Numbered from the stretch's first letter, positions 30,896 through 43,743 are shown. The stretch: DNA of 64,000 nucleotides from Emiliania huxleyi CCMP1516 (GCF_000372725.1 NW_005200517.1:10757-74756), one strand, 5' to 3'. Notes: generated by a model from the letters alone, not told the origin. Translations and numbers: made by a program.

Positions 30896-32461
30896 CTTCG
30901 CCCTTGCCTCCGACGCTAGAGACAGTCACACCCCAGTATCAGACCAGGGGGAGTGCCCCCCTCCCCCACCTGCCCTGCTTACACAGGATAGCATGCCCCG
31001 AGAACGGCGACATTTGGCGGGGGGAACCAGGGAAGGAGGTTCGGTTTTGCCTTTTTCTGTGCTCTCGGGGGAATGTTCTCTCGGCGCCCATGGCCTTCTG
31101 AGGTTTCGTACTAATGACGTCCTTCTTGGCACTTCGGGCGTCTGTGTGTGCGTATACTGTGGTGTCTAATTCCCCCGGTTTTTTTATTATATTTATTTTT
31201 ATTTTATGCTATATAGGCCGCCACGTACGGCCCCCCTCTCACATGAACCGATCTCTGGCTGGCTCCCCTCTCCGCGAGCGGTGAAGGTCGCCAGTTCGAA
31301 ACCGGCTCCGACCCTTACTATATTATTTTTTTCTCACCTGAAGCGGGCTCGATTTTGCTTTAGGTGCCTCCTCGATTCGATCCAGCGTTCTCAGGCAGTC
31401 GCCTGGTGCGTGTTTCGTTTTCGTCATGGGATACCCGGCCGGAGCTAAGAAACCACGGCGTGGGGTGGATGAGGGCTGTGGAAAGGCTTATAGAAACGGC
31501 GCCGTGCCGGGCATCCTGTTTTCTTAATGCCCGCAACCCACACTGTATCCTAAGCACTTGGAGCACTTGGAGTGCAGTCATTAACCTCACATCCAGGGCC
31601 GGGGAGCTGAGGAGCGCACCCAGCGGGGCGGATGATCGGGATCGGGTTGCGGGCAAGAGAGCCCTAGCCCTGGGGGTGCGCGTTCGCAGGGCAAGGGCCG
31701 TAAAAGTAAACACGGGTCTCCGAGGGCCTTGGCCCCGCGTACCGGGTTTCCCCTTAACTGCAGGACGCCCCCTCTACTCGGAGCTAATGAACACCACACT
31801 GCACGTCTGCACGCCCCACACCACCACTCCGCACTCACTCGCACAGGCCACTTGAGTAGACCCCCCCGCCTGAGGGCTCAACCCCCGTCTTCCCAGGGTC
31901 CCGATCCTCCTTGATTCGCTCTCTGGCTCGTCTCCCGAGCGTCATGCGACGGCCGGTGTGGCCGTTTCCCTCGTTATTGGTGCCGCTTCCTCCGCTGCCG
32001 CCCTTCGTCCTCGCCAGCTTCTTTCGGCTCCACCGACTCCGAGGGCATCGACGGCCCGGCGGGGGTCTCCCCGGGCGAGGGCGGCGGCATCGTGTCTCGT
32101 CGCCACCCCTCCCCGGGAGGTCGGGCCGGATCTCCCTGGTCGGCGAGTCGCGCCCGCATCCGCGGCCTCTCTATCGTTCTCGGCTCGCCCTCCCCCCCCC
32201 CCGCCGGTTCCTCACTCACTAGGCTCGGGGAGGGAGGCGCGGTCTCTCTCGCCGTAGATCACGGCGGTCCGGCCGCCCCCGCGACAGGTCTACCCCCGGT
32301 GGGCTCGCACGGCCCGACTCCACTCGCAGAGGCCGAGTCAGCTCGACTCTCCCCTCCCTTGACAGTTGGCTCCAGGCCTCACCCGGGGCCCTCCGGTCCC
32401 GGCTCCGGTCCTAAGTTCGCGTTCTGTCTGAAGTTCAACCGGCCGCCGGAACAACCCGACC

Positions 32462-33770
32462 ATGCAGACACCCTCGGTAGCCATGCAGACAGGGGCCACA
32501 GTGATCGCCGTCGCGGGTTATGCCACCTGCTCTTCGCTGCTCCTGATCTGCAACAAGTTGGCGGTGGCCTACCTCCCAGCGCCGTCCTTTGTCCTGCTCT
32601 CACAGGTCGTCTGCTCGTGGGTCGCCGTCAAGGCGTTTGGCCTCTGCGGTCTCATCACGGTGGACGCACTCGAGTGGCGTAAGCTCGTTTCCTTCACGCC
32701 GGTAGCGGTCGCGTTCCTCGCCTCAATATTTGCCAATATCAAGACGCTGCAGTACGCCAACGTCGAGACCTTCATCGTCTTCCGCGCGGCGACACCCGTC
32801 ATCATCTCGATCGCAGACTGGAGTAAGTGGCCCTGGCACGTCACATCCCGCTGCGCCCACGTCTGCCCGGTGAGCACTCCCCCTTTCCTACCCGCGCAGT
32901 ATTCATGGGCCGCCAGTTGCCGAGCTTGCGCTCCTGGCTCGCCATCATGGCCCTGGTCGGCGGTGCCTTCTTCTACGTGGCGACCGACGCGCAGTTTGTC
33001 GTGGCTGGGTACAAGTGGGTGTGCATCTGGTTTGTCATCTTTTGCTTTGACCAGCTCTACATCAAGTTCGTCGTCGACACGGTCAAAGTGGACTCCAACT
33101 GGGGGCACCCCACCACCAGCTGACCGCTGGGCGACCCCGCCACACACATTCACGCCCAACGCACCCGCGCAGGAGAGTCTTCTACACCAACCTCGTCGCC
33201 TCGATCCTGCTGACCGCGCTCACATTTGCCACCGAGAGGGATATCTTCCTAAACGGCGCAGTGGAGCAGTTCACTCCCGCGGCGATTGCGGCGCTCTCCG
33301 TCTCGTGCGTGCTCGGCGAGTCCCGACTGCTCCCCTCACCGGCGCAGACACAAGAGTCTCTTGACTGAGCCCCGTGCCCGCCTCCAGGCACTGCCATGTC
33401 GTATTTTGCATTCCTCTGCCGTGCCGCAGTCTCCGCCACTTCCTTCACCGTCATCGGCAATGTGTGCAAGGCGAGCCCGCACTCTCGCCCCCAAACCCCC
33501 TGCACCACTGCTGGTTGAGCTCTCCCTTCGACTCTTGAGCAGGTGCTGACGGTGCTGATCAATATCTTAATCTGGGATAAGCACGCCTCGCCGCTCGGGC
33601 TCACATGCCTGCTGTGTTGCCTTGCGGCGGCTGCGTCGTACCAGCAGGCGCCACTGCGGGAGCAGGAAAACGAATCGGACCAAGAAGCAACGAACCAGAT
33701 GCTGCCGCTGGTGCATGATACGAGCGCCGAGCGGGACAGCACGCCCGCCAAACCCATCATCTCTGCCTAG
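32462..33770 (+). CDS. Nucleotide-sugar transporter, GONST3/4-like (DMT superfamily)
   Basis: Five exons (32462-32822, 32900-33104, 33173-33315, 33388-33470, 33543-33770) give 339 residues with about ten membrane segments. The pattern ICNKLAVAYL, ANIKTLQYANVETFIVFRA, GRQLPSLRSWLAIMALVGG, YKWVCIWFVIFCFDQLYIKF and NWGRVFYTNL matches the GDP-sugar/GONST branch of the SLC35 family, which feeds Golgi glycosylation. The C-terminal tail is hydrophilic. Introns are 68-77 bp; the first donor is GT and the other three are GC (GCACCC, GCGAGT, GCGAGC). Substrate cannot be told from sequence alone. Confidence 0.85.
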
Positions 33771-34844
33771 TGTAGCGAATGTGTCGCGACCTGGCGCGCG
33801 CATCCCGACAGTCTGGAGGGTGGAGGCACGGAGAAGCAACAAGCAAGGCCACAGGGGTCGCGAGAGACGACGAGAACGCTCTCGATCTAACGTAATAATC
33901 TCGCACTCAGCAGCCGTGCCTCGTTTATAACGTCACTCTAATCCCCCGTCTGCGTCTCTCAGCGACCCCGCCATTGCAAACAGCTACGGGCTCGGCCCGC
34001 CCGGCCACGTCGTGGCACGCGCGTCAGGCGCGGTGCTCGCCTCGATAGCGGCCACGCCATAGAGGCTCACGCATAGGTGATAGGAGGAAGCCACATGGCG
34101 GGGCCCGGGGGGCGGCGGGCGGGGGCCCCGCATCGCGCGAAAAGTTCTGTCTACATACCTTAAGGTACGTGTGTTACCCAAACTTCCACACAAGTTTGGT
34201 TCTACTAATACGGCTTTATGTATCGCGCGGATAGGGCGCGCGCGCGGGCGGGCGCGAGGTGTGCTCGAGACAGAGGCGATATCGGGCGCCGGCGTGCGGC
34301 GTCCGAGCGCCGCTCGCGCGCTCGACGGGACCCCTATCAACACAGCAAGGGACGCTTTCGGTGGCACGCTCGGCGGCGACTTTGTGGCAGCCCCACAGCG
34401 AGCGCGGCGTCGAGCCTGTTCGCGGTCTGGTCGGTTCGCGGCACTCACTGGGTGCCAGGGAGTGCCGCCGACACGCGAGCGGTGCTTCCTGGCAGCGCGC
34501 GCCGGCTGTGGGGCTGCCACAAACTCGAGTCACGCTTCTTTGGGACATTTTCGACGCTTTTGTCCCATATACTCGCACAACATGCCAAAAGCCAAACGCC
34601 ACTCGCGCTCCGATCGTCAGCTAGGTCCGGGTCAGACGACACTCGCCTGATCCGCCCATTGCCGTCGCACGCCTACAACACTCATCTCCCCACCAGCAGC
34701 ACCACCACCAACCCGTGTCCACCTTCTCAGCTTACACGAGGCAGCCGAGGGGCAGCAGCCTAAATGCTGCCGTCCCCCCCCCCCCCCCCGCGCCTCCTCC
34801 CAAGCGGCAAGCGCCCACCTCCTCGCGAGCAAGGCCGGCTGCTC
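33771..34844. other. Intergenic; short inverted repeats only
   Basis: 34381-34398 and 34506-34523 are an exact 18-bp inverted pair (TTTGTGGCAGCCCCACAG) around a stem-rich interior that includes GGCACTCACTGGGTGCC. 34140-34210 has a smaller AAGTTTGG hairpin. No gene recognised. Confidence 0.45.
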
Positions 34845-36472
34845 TCACTTGCCGTCGCCGGCCGTGCCCAAGCTGCCGCCTCGCGGCTTCATGCTCCGGA
34901 AGGTGATCCCCGGCCGCCCGGTTGGCGTGGCGTGCGCGACCAGCCGGCGCGGGGAGAGGCGCTTGGGCGGCGCCGTCGCGGGCTTGCTAGCCGGCTTCGC
35001 CTCCGCCGCTCGCTTGGCCGCGGGGGTGAGAAGCGTGATTCCGCCGACGGTGCCGAACGACACGCGCGCAGCCGGCTGCGCCGCTCCAAGCGCGAGGCCG
35101 CCGCCCTCGGCCAAGCGCCTCTCCCCGCCCTCGGCCCCGCCCGCCGCGGCCGACTCGCCATGGCGAGGCGCACCTGGGCGAAGCGACTCGCCGACCCGGC
35201 GCAAGCCGCGCACCCCCTTGGTGGGCGTCTCTGCCGAGGCCGCAGCACTCGCCGGGGAGGCGGCGGCCGGGGGGGCGGCGGCCGGGCTCGGCGCGGGCGC
35301 GGCTCGCTTCGCGGCGCCGCGCTTGCCGATGCTGCTCGCGGGCTTGGGCGGCGCCGGCGGCCTGGCTGCCCTGCCGCGCTGCTGCGGCGGCCTCGGAGAG
35401 TGGTTGACCTGCGCGGCGCGGGGGAGGGGTGGGAGAGGGGGAGGGCGGAGAGGCGGGTGGCTCTGGTGGGCGGCGAGTGCGATTGGGGGGGGGGGGGGGG
35501 GGAGGCGGTGGTGCGTGGTGCGTGTGGAGTGGCGAGGCAGGGGGGGGGAGGGGGGGTCCCGGCTCACCCGCTCCATCGAGTCGCTCTCCTCTGCGAGCGG
35601 CGGCGCCCCAAACGAGAGCTTCCTCACCAGCCGAGGCACGCCGCGGTAGTCGCACTCGCCCAAGCCTGGGAGGGGAGGGTGAAGGGAGGGGGGCGGGCGT
35701 GAGGCGGACCGCGTACCGCGCGCAGCGACCGAGAGGCCTGGCGTGCGGCGTCGCTCGCCTCCGCCCTGCGGCGGCGGCGTCTCCTCAGGCGCAAGGTCGA
35801 GGCTCGAGCCGACGCCGTCGAGTGCAACTCCGTCCAGCGCCTCGCCGAAGAGGTCTTGGGCGAGGCCGCGACGGAGCGCGCGGGTGCCGCCCTTGGACCT
35901 GGACGCGCGCGCGAGCGCCTCCCGGCTCGGCGTGTCGCCGCACTGCCGCAGCACCTCCGACGGAGAAAGGCCCAGCAGCTCGGCGCGAGGCGTGCCCTGA
36001 GGGTTGAGCGGGCACTGGCGGCGCGGCGGCGTCCGAGCTCCCTCGTCGTGCGCGGCGCGGCCCCGTGTCGGCGGCGGCGAGAGCGGTCGCCGCCGCCCGC
36101 CGCCACGCTGCCGCTGCAACCTCGGCGGGTTGGCCGGCAGCGGCTTGGAGATGGGCGACATAGGCGTGGGCGACGGGCACTCGGGCAGCATGGCCATCTT
36201 GCCTGCGGGGTTGGGGGAGGCGCGCGCGCTGACCGCCCCCCCTGCTGATGCCACGCGCGGCCGGGGGAGCGCGGCGCAGGCGGCGCAGGGAGCATCGCAC
36301 CGTCCGGCCCCGTGCCCATATCGTTCTCCTCCCAAACGGAGGCGTCGGCGAGGTCCTCGTCAAACGCGAGCAGGTCGGTCTCCTCCATGTCGCCGATGCA
36401 CGACGAGAGCAGGCTCCACTCCTCGTCGCCAGGGGGGCGCGACCGCACTGGCGAGAGCATGCTTGTGGCCAA
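34845..36472 (-). CDS. Pro/Ala-rich disordered protein of unknown function
   Basis: Exon 1 (from 36472) begins MATSMLSPVRSRPPGDEEWS and is acidic (MEETDLLAFDEDLADASVWEE). After an intron ending in CCCCGCAG (36196) comes a Ser/Pro-rich region with SPTPMSPISKPLPA, PSEVLRQCG and LVRKLSFGAPP. A GTGAGC-GCAG intron near 35570-35420 seems to interrupt it. The C-terminus is basic (RVSFGTVGGITLLTP, ending MKPRGGSLGTAGDGK). The SP/TP sites, low complexity and basic tail suggest a nuclear or cytoskeletal phosphoprotein. I do not recognise a family, and the exact exons are uncertain. Confidence 0.5.
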
Positions 36473-37329
36473 TCAGAGAGATGAGATGCTCGCGCCGGCA
36501 CTGTGTGCTTGTGCCCCACCTCGAAGCAAATGCGGCGGGTTCCCCCCCCGTCTTGGCGAATCGAACACTAGTTGTTCGACCTTGGCCAGCGGGCGCGCCG
36601 ATGCCTCCAGCAGCCGGGGTAGCTCTTTGTGTTGCGATGCTTCCTGGCGAGAGAGTGCTGGGCTTTCCGGCCCACACTCGGCTCTTGAGGCATTTATCGG
36701 CATCTTAATATGCCGTAGGGACACACAGCAAGGAGTAGTGTCTACGCGCGCACACGCCCGAGTGCCAATTTGGCTACGGGTTAGGGTTGCCTGCTCGTCC
36801 TGAATTCACACACACTGTGTTCACACGTGTTTCCCCCCCCACCACACACACACACACACACACGGACGTACGCATACGAACCGCATTATGACACAGATTC
36901 GAGACTCGGTCTCGAACTGGGGTCTCGAGGTTCGATCGAGTGGACGCCATCGGTTATAACCGACCAAGTTTGGTCATAGTTGACCACTCGGGCACCAAAC
37001 TTGGAAATGCGGCGTCGAAGGAGATATGTTGAGATAGAGATCGTGTCTCGTCTAAGTAAGTGTGTGGGGGGAATTGACCACTCGGGCAAAATCGGCCGAG
37101 CCACAAGCGGAGTGGCGGCTGGCCGATTTAAGTGGGGGGGCTTTTTGTATTTCTTTCTTTAATGGTGTGAGAAGTAAAAACCCGTTCAGAGCATCCGAGT
37201 GAAGAGACGCTACATGAGTGGGGGCCTCGAGCTTCCCGGCGGCCCGGGGTCAAGGGCCGCGCGGGAGGAGGAGGCACGCTTACCCATCACCAGGGCCACC
37301 CCGGGGGTTCACCAGGGGGTAGAGGCGGA

Positions 37330-38990
37330 AGCGGCGAGTGAAGCCCCTTCCCGCCGAGGGCCCGCACCCAACGCCTGAGCCTCGCCGGCGTGATGATCGA
37401 CATCAGCTCACGCAGATCCCATCGAGTCCATGTCCGACATCTCGATCCAGATCGTCCGCGATCGCCGAGATCGCGATCTCGCCTCGAGATGAAGGGAGAG
37501 TAGGCGGCGGCGGCGCTGCCAGTGCGCCCCACGCCTCGCCAGAGCCTGGATGGCGTGATAATCGACATCAGCTCACGCAGACCACGTCGAGTCCATGTCC
37601 GACATCTCGCCCGAGATCGCCCGAGATCGCCCGAGATCGCGATCTCGCCCAGAGATGAAGGAGAGTAGGTGGCGGCGGCGCTGCCAGTGCGCCCCACGCC
37701 TCGCCAAAACCTCGACGGCGTGATGATCGACATCAGCTCACGCAGACCACATCGAGTCCATGTCAATCAACTCGCTCGAGATCGCCCGAGATCGCCCGAG
37801 ATCGCGATCTCGCCTCGAGATGAAGGGAGAGTAGGTGGCGGTGGCGCTGCCCTCGCGCCCCACGCCTCGCCAGAGCCTCGCCGGCGTGATGATCGACCTC
37901 AGCTCACGCAGATCCCATCGAGTCCATGTCCGACATCTCGCTCGAGATCGTCCGAGATCGCCGAGATCGCGATCTCGTCTCGAGATGAAGGATGATTGGG
38001 CGGCGGCGGCGCTGCCAGTGCGCCCCACGCCGCGCCAGAGCCTGGACGGCGTGATAATCGACATCAGATCACGCAGACCAAGTCGAGTCCATGTCCGACA
38101 TCTCGCCCGAGATCGCCCGAGATCGCCCGAGATCGCGATCTCGCCCAGAGATGAAGGAGAGTAGGTGGCGGTGGCGCTGCCCTCGCGCCCCACGCCTCGC
38201 CAGAGCCTCGACGGCGTGACGATAGACATCAGCTCACGCAGATCCCATCGAGTCCATGTCCGACATCTCGCTCGAGATCGCCCGAGATCGCCGAGATTGC
38301 GATCTCGTCTCGAGATGAAGGATGATTGGGCGGCGGCGGCGCTGCCAGTGCGCCCCACGCCTCGCCAGAGCCTCGACGGCGTGATGATCGACATCAGCTC
38401 ACGCAGATCCCATCGAGTCCATGTCAATCAACTCGCTCGAGATCGCCCGAGATCGCCCGATATCGCGATCTCGCCTCGAGATGAAGGAGAGTAGGTGGCG
38501 GCGGCGCTGCCATCGCGCCCCACGCCTCGCCAAAACCTCGACGGCGTGATGATCGACATCAGCTCACGCAGACCACATCGAGTCCATGTCCGGCATCTCG
38601 CTCGAGATCGCCCGAGATCGCCGAGATCGCGATCTCGCCCAGAGATGAAGGATGAGTGGGCGGCGGCGGCGCTGCCAGTGCGCCCCACGCCTCGCCAGAG
38701 TCTCGACGGCGTGATGATCGACATCAGATCACGCAGGCCACGTCGAGTCCATGTCCGACATCTCGCTCCAGATCGCCCGAGATCGCCGAGATCGCGATCT
38801 CGCCCAGAGATGAAGGATGAGTGGGCGGCGGCGGCGCTGCCAGTGCGCCCCACGCCTCGCCAGAGTCTCGACGGCGTGATGATCGACATCAGATCACGCA
38901 GGCCACGTCGAGTCCATGTCCATCCACTCGCTCGAGATCGTCCGAGATCGCCCGAGATCGCGATCTCGCCTCGAGATGAAGGGAGAGTAG
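37330..38990. repeat. Satellite array, 165-bp unit, about ten copies
   Basis: The segment GGCGTGATGATCGACATC recurs at 37390, 37555, 37720, 37886, 38051, 38216, 38381, 38546, 38711 and 38876, i.e. every 165 bp (166 once). Each unit has a GAGATCGCGATCTC palindrome, a run of CGAGATCGCC and a GGCGGCGGCGCTGCC block. As 165 is a multiple of three, long frames stay open on both strands without being proof of a gene. A diverged 11th unit lies near 39090-39170. Confidence 0.9.
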
Positions 38991-39781
38991 TCGTTCTCGC
39001 AGCTGTGCAGGCCTGTTCCTTCTGCGGCCTCAGTGTCCTGTGCAGCGGCCTCAGTGTCCTGCTGATGGCGGGATAAGAACGACCGCGTTCACGACGTGCC
39101 GCGCGCCTCGTCAGAGCCACGATGACGTGATGCCGTAGAGCCGAGCACGTCGAGTCCGTACGCAGCATCTCACCAGCTCCTGTTCAGTCAGCGGCCTCAG
39201 CGGCTTGTGCGGCGCTTTGCTCCGTTACCCGAGGCAAACCCCTTGCTGCACCAGTGCCAGGTCCGACAGGTGCAAGACAGCGCCGCTGTCTGATGCTGCC
39301 ACTCGCCGCCTCTAGCATCCCCGTCACTCCCTGTACACTTCGCCCATGCCTGACGGGAGCTCCTCATGCCCTCTCTCCATGCCTGACTGGAGCTCCTGCA
39401 TGCCCTGTCCCCCGACGAGGCGCCGCAGTCCGCGTCCCCCGCGTCCGTTGCGAGGTGACGGACGGCGCGACCACCTCCGCACACGCGTCTACACCGCCTT
39501 CTTGATCCCATCCACCAAGAATCAAGCGATGTGATCCCAGAAGGCTTGCGTCGTCATGACGGGTGTCACTGCCGCGGCGCCGCGCCGCGTGCCGCGTCGT
39601 CGCGCCCTGTGACGAAGGATCCGTGACCGTACTGGCTGCCATAGAAGAATGCGGAACGAGCAGCCAAAAGCAGTCGCGCGAGTCAGAGTCGGGCACGAGA
39701 CGTCGAGCATTGAAACCATCCGTAAAGGTTTCGTGCGACCGTCCCCAGTACAGGATTCCCCTGTACAGGGTGTGAACATCG

Positions 39782-39873
39782 TGCACTCGATGGTTTTCCC
39801 CGGCCCATGCCGGGTACTCTCCAGTCGAATCTGACGTTTGGCTACACTAGTAGAGCCGTGGGCTCATTTCACT
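39782..39873 (+). repeat. ~90-bp dispersed sequence, copy 1
   Basis: Contains CACTCGATGGTTTTCCCCGG, then CAGTCGAATCTGACGTTTGG and GGGCTCATTTCAC. An inverted, close copy occupies 58855-58945 between two divergent genes. Confidence 0.6.
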
Positions 39874-41268
39874 TTTGGGCCGGTCGTTTGCCGAGAAAAC
39901 ATTCCGTCCTCACAAAACTCCCGGAGGTGCTCTGATGCACAAATCTCAAAAACAAAAAAATCTCAAAAACCGCACAGCCTACTCGCCCAAGTATGTTGTG
40001 CGAGGCGTGAACCGCGCCATTCGCTCTCACCTGGCAACCCTGTCTGCACGTCTCGCGCGCGCGTGAACAGGGCTCCAGGCCCCAAATTACGTGTGAGTGT
40101 TAGAGTTGTTTCGTATTGCTAAAAATCTCTTTCTCGGGTCCGTTGGCCTCTTTCGTAGGGAAGAATTTTGATACCCGTCAAGACGCCTGCTGGGGGCAGC
40201 TTTGCGATGAAGCCGTTTGTTCCCCCCAGCAAGGCACACACAAGACAGATAGGAGGCGAAAGGGGATGGTGGTGGGTTCGACGCCCTCTGCGCCTTTCCG
40301 AAGGCCACGATGGCCGACTCTTTTGACGCCGAGGTGGACCCGACGGGATCCACCATGCTTTTGATCATGCCCGAGAGCTCCCCGCTTCTTGAGGCCACCG
40401 AGTTCTTGGGGTGGACGGCGACCACCGCCGGCTCCGACGGGACGCCGCGCAAGGCGGCCCCTTGCGCCGCCGCGGCCCCCCTTCTCGCGCGCTGCCGCCA
40501 GGGCGCCGCGGGCCAGCAGCCCCCGGGCCACCCGCAGTTTCTCGCTCTTTGCCCGTTGACGTTCGCGCTGACCGGCTCAGCCTGGTCGCGAGTGCTGGCG
40601 ACCCTCGCAGAGGGCGACTTTGAGCGCGCTTCAACTCTTCCTCCTCGTTCCCAAGTTCGACGAGGAGAGAGGGAGCGCGCACAGACTGACGTCAGCTCTG
40701 CTCCTGAAGTACACCTCTGAAAGACACCTTCAGAGGTGTAGTGCACCTCTGAGGCACCTCAGAGGAAACGCTGCACTTCTTTTATCGATCTCGTCGCCAG
40801 ACTCCGATTTCTCTTTGTCGGGCCATGTGCCGCTCGCTCGTCCGCCCAAGTGACTCGGACGCGCGGTCGAGGGCACCCCACCGTTCCTGGGGCGCGCTGG
40901 CGCTCGCCCGCAATCGTCCCCCACCCATCCACCCTTTTGTCTTTGAGGCTGTCGCTCCGAGAAAACTTGTCTCGCAGCTGCGAGAAATTACCCTCTCAAA
41001 TCTCAAGAAGAAGAGCTCTCTCTCTCTCAAATCTCTCTCTCTGATGCATGACCGGATGTCCGGATCGCCAAGGCGCAAAACAAGTTGTTTGGTATTGCCG
41101 CAGCTCCCGCCGATCTCCCGCTAACGGATCTTACCCCACCTGTAACATCCTATTTTAAGGTATTGCTAAAAAAATCTCTCTCCAAGCACCAAGGCGCAAG
41201 GGAAGGGGAACACATTGTGGGCTGGCCTGCTTATACAACCTCCGCTGCCGATCAGGACCACAGGAGAC

Positions 41269-43679
41269 TCAAGAGCCCCTCGCCGGCACGCGCAGCCTCG
41301 GCGGATCGACAGGATACAGCCGCCCCACGTTTGCCTCGCGGCTCGAGCAGCACCAGTCGCCTCCGAGCAGGAAGAAGGACTCGAGGTTGGCGAAGCCGGC
41401 CGCCTGCTCAAAGTCGCTCTCCCAGCCGCCAAAGGCGCCCTCGGCGTCATCAAGCGTCACGAGCCGCGCCGACCGCACCGCCGGCGCGTCGAGCAGCCGC
41501 AGCACCTCGCGGTTGGTCGCGCCTCGTCGGAGCGAGAGCGCGTCGGGGGCGGCCGGCTCGCCGTCGCCCGCGCCCAGCGCCGCCGCCGCGGGGTCGAAGG
41601 CCGCGTCGCCCGCGCCGAGCACGCTGGAGCAGGTGCGGTCGTGCGGCGCGGAGCAGCGCGAGACGGGCCAGTGCGCCTCGTCGACGGGCGGCGGGCGGCC
41701 GAGGACGCGGACGCGCTGCGGCGCGTCGGTGATGGCGCTCGCGGTGCGCGGGTCGGCGAGGAAGGAGTGGGCGCGGAGGGAGAGCGGCGGCGCGGGCTTG
41801 CGGGTCGTCCACGGCGCTGAGGCGGCGTAGCGCGCCGGCTCGAGGAAGTACTGCAGCTTGTGGATGTTGAGCACAAAGTGGGTCGAGCACTTCCTCGGGA
41901 ACGCTAGGCCTGGCGGCGCGCCCGGGTAGACGCACGAGGGGACGTAGTCGACGAGCTCGCTCCGGTCGCAGAGGCAATCAAAGTGCGGCAGCACGAGCGT
42001 GCGGTTGAGCACGTACGCGAGGGCGAGCGCGTCGCGAAGCGCGTGCAGCTGGCGACGCATGAGCTCGAGGTTCGCCCGCAGCCGCACCGAGCGCCGCCGC
42101 GCCTCCTCGGCGGGCACTCCGCCCGGCCGCTTGCCGCCCAGCCCGTGCGACGCGTCCTCGCCGCCGCACGGGCGCGGCACCGGCCCGCCCGGCCGCCACA
42201 GCCCCTCGCCGTTATGGCAGGGCCGCGGGTCGGGCGGCGGCTTGGGAGGCGCGAAGGAGAGGTAGCGGCCCTCGCTGAAGTACCTCGCGGGGAGGGCGCC
42301 CCACAGGCCAGCCTCGAGGAACCGCCAACGCTTGCCCGCGTCGCCAAACTCGGTGAAGGTGGCGTGGACCGACGCGCACTCGCCCGCCGCGCCCGCCTGC
42401 TGCATCCAGACCATGTGGCCCGAGCAGAAGCGGCGCGCGGGCAGCGGGCCGAGCACGAGGCCGTCGGGGCCGTGCACGAGCCTGCCGTCGCTGCTGGCGG
42501 CGCGGACGGGGTAGAAGCCGCGCGCGGTCAGCAGCCGGTTGAAGACGCCCTGGTCGTCCGACCACCACGTCTCGAGCTTGAGCGTCGACCGCGCCCACCG
42601 CTCGCAGAAGGCGACCGTGGAGTTGCTCGCCGCCAGGAAGATGACGCCGGTGTTGAATACGGCGCCGGCGGTGTTGCCCGGGCTGTGGCCGCACATGAAG
42701 GGCGACGCGCCTCGCGGCGTCTTGTCGGCGTCCGCTGCGGCGTCGAGGCAGTCGGTCGAGGGCGCGATCGAGGCGCCCGCCGCCGCGAGCGCCGCCAGCT
42801 CCGCCGTCGGGTCCTTCGCCCAGGCGACGTCCGAGTCCGAGACGAGGACGTGCCGACCTACGCCCGTGTTGCATGACCTTGACTGAGTCGATCTATGCGC
42901 CTGCCCATCTGTGTTTGTCTGTGCTCGACACCGGAGAGCAGGACCTCCTTGATCGTCATCGCCTTGAGGAAGCCCATCCGGTGGAAGAGGAAGGGGGTGC
43001 CGCGGAAGTGGACCGGAGGCAGGGCGCCCGAGTAGTTGTACGCCGGCACGCGCAGCCTCCGCAGGTGGACGAAGAGCCCGTCGTCGTAGCAGGCGACGAC
43101 CATCGCGTGCCCCTTGCGCAGCGCGATCACGTGGTGCACCCAGTTGAGCAGCATCTCGGTCGCGCCAGAGTTGCCAAACGCGAGCCACGCGATGCCGCCG
43201 GCGCGCGGCACCGCGCTGAGCAGCTCGTCCATCGACGCGCCGGCGGGCGCTTGCGGCGGGAGCAGGCTCGGGTCGGGCGACCACTGCTCGAACCCGTCCT
43301 GCGCCAGCATGTGCCTCACCGTGTCCGACTCCTTTTGCACGTTGGCCTGGTGGTCGTAGCCGCCCCGCCGCCCGTCGCCCGTCGGCGGAATAGGCTCCGC
43401 GAGCGCCATCGCGATGGCGCGGCGAGCCTCGGCGGACTGGTGTGACAAGAGCGGCGGTTGTGTCGCGGCCGGGTCGGAAGGCGCTGCTGTGTTCGCTGCC
43501 GGTCGGATGGCGGAGTGCGAACTTGCCACCGCCGGTGCCCATCGAGACTGCCAGGCTCGTTGCGTGAGTTGTTGAGGCCGCCGCACCACCGGCGGCGCAA
43601 TCACTGGACTGGGCTGCCACGATTGGTACAGCAGGAGGAGGAGGGCTGGCAGCGAGGCGATAGCGTACGAGCAACGCAT
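41269..43679 (-). CDS. GT77-type glycosyltransferase (XEG113/RRA-like)
   Basis: Exons 43679-42932 and 42857-41269 give 778 residues; the 74-bp intron is GTGTCG to GCGTAG. A short basic N-terminus and one membrane anchor (IASLPALLLLLYQSW) make it a type II Golgi-type protein. The nucleotide-diphospho-sugar transferase region has WLAFGNSGATEMLLNWVHH, VVACYDDGLF, GFLKAMTIKEVLL, the metal-binding motif HVLVSDSDVAW, and later NTGVIFLAASNSTVAFCERW and WWSDDQGVFNRLL. A C-terminal extension (LNRTLVLPHFDCLCDRSE, VPSCVYPGAP) resembles XEG113-class arabinosyltransferases. The acceptor is unknown; it may be a cell-surface glycoprotein or polysaccharide. Confidence 0.82.
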
Positions 43680-43743
43680 TCGCGTGCTCTGATGAGCTGC
43701 CTCTACGTTTGGTTACGAGGCTCGTAGGTGTTCTCGAGGTTCT

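Larger units (their letters stand above)
27941..32461. other. Gene-poor block of inverted-repeat elements
   Basis: No coding gene recognised. Contents: the 150-bp repeat copy at 28083-28234; a cluster of GACCCTGATCCGACC / GGTCGGATCA hairpins at 28440-28680; the giant fold-back at 28683-29590; a GGGATGGGAGGACGG-family remnant near 29620-29660; the inverted-repeat element at 30047-30501; a short dispersed repeat at 30832-30895; and a CTTAATGCCCGCAACCC repeat at 30510 and 31525. 31200-31340 resembles a tRNA T-arm but does not fold as a tRNA. 31900-32460 has CG-rich frames without similarity to anything I know. Confidence 0.5.
36473..41268. other. Satellite-bearing region without a supported gene
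   Basis: 36840-36864 is a (CA)n tract. 36960-37010 has an inverted CCAAGTTTGGT pair. 37330-38990 is the 165-bp satellite. 39340-39410 is a short tandem repeat (GCCTGACNGGAGCTCCT). 39782-39873 matches 58855-58945 inverted. 40700-40765 holds an ACACCTCTGAA hairpin. The frame at 40310-40720 is open, but I recognise nothing in it and give it little weight. Confidence 0.5.

Noticed and set aside
31206..31330. Possible tRNA (GTTCGAA loop with a GCCAG/CCGGC-like stem)
   Set aside because: The T-arm-like hairpin has a mismatch, and no matching acceptor stem or anticodon arm can be built at the right distance.
37738..38427. Long minus-strand ORF (about 230 residues) in the satellite
   Set aside because: It is periodic with the 165-bp satellite; openness follows from the unit being a multiple of three, and equally long frames exist on the other strand.
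40310..40720. Open plus-strand frame of 136 residues
   Set aside because: No recognisable motif, and overlapping frames on both strands look equally plausible; not supported as a gene.
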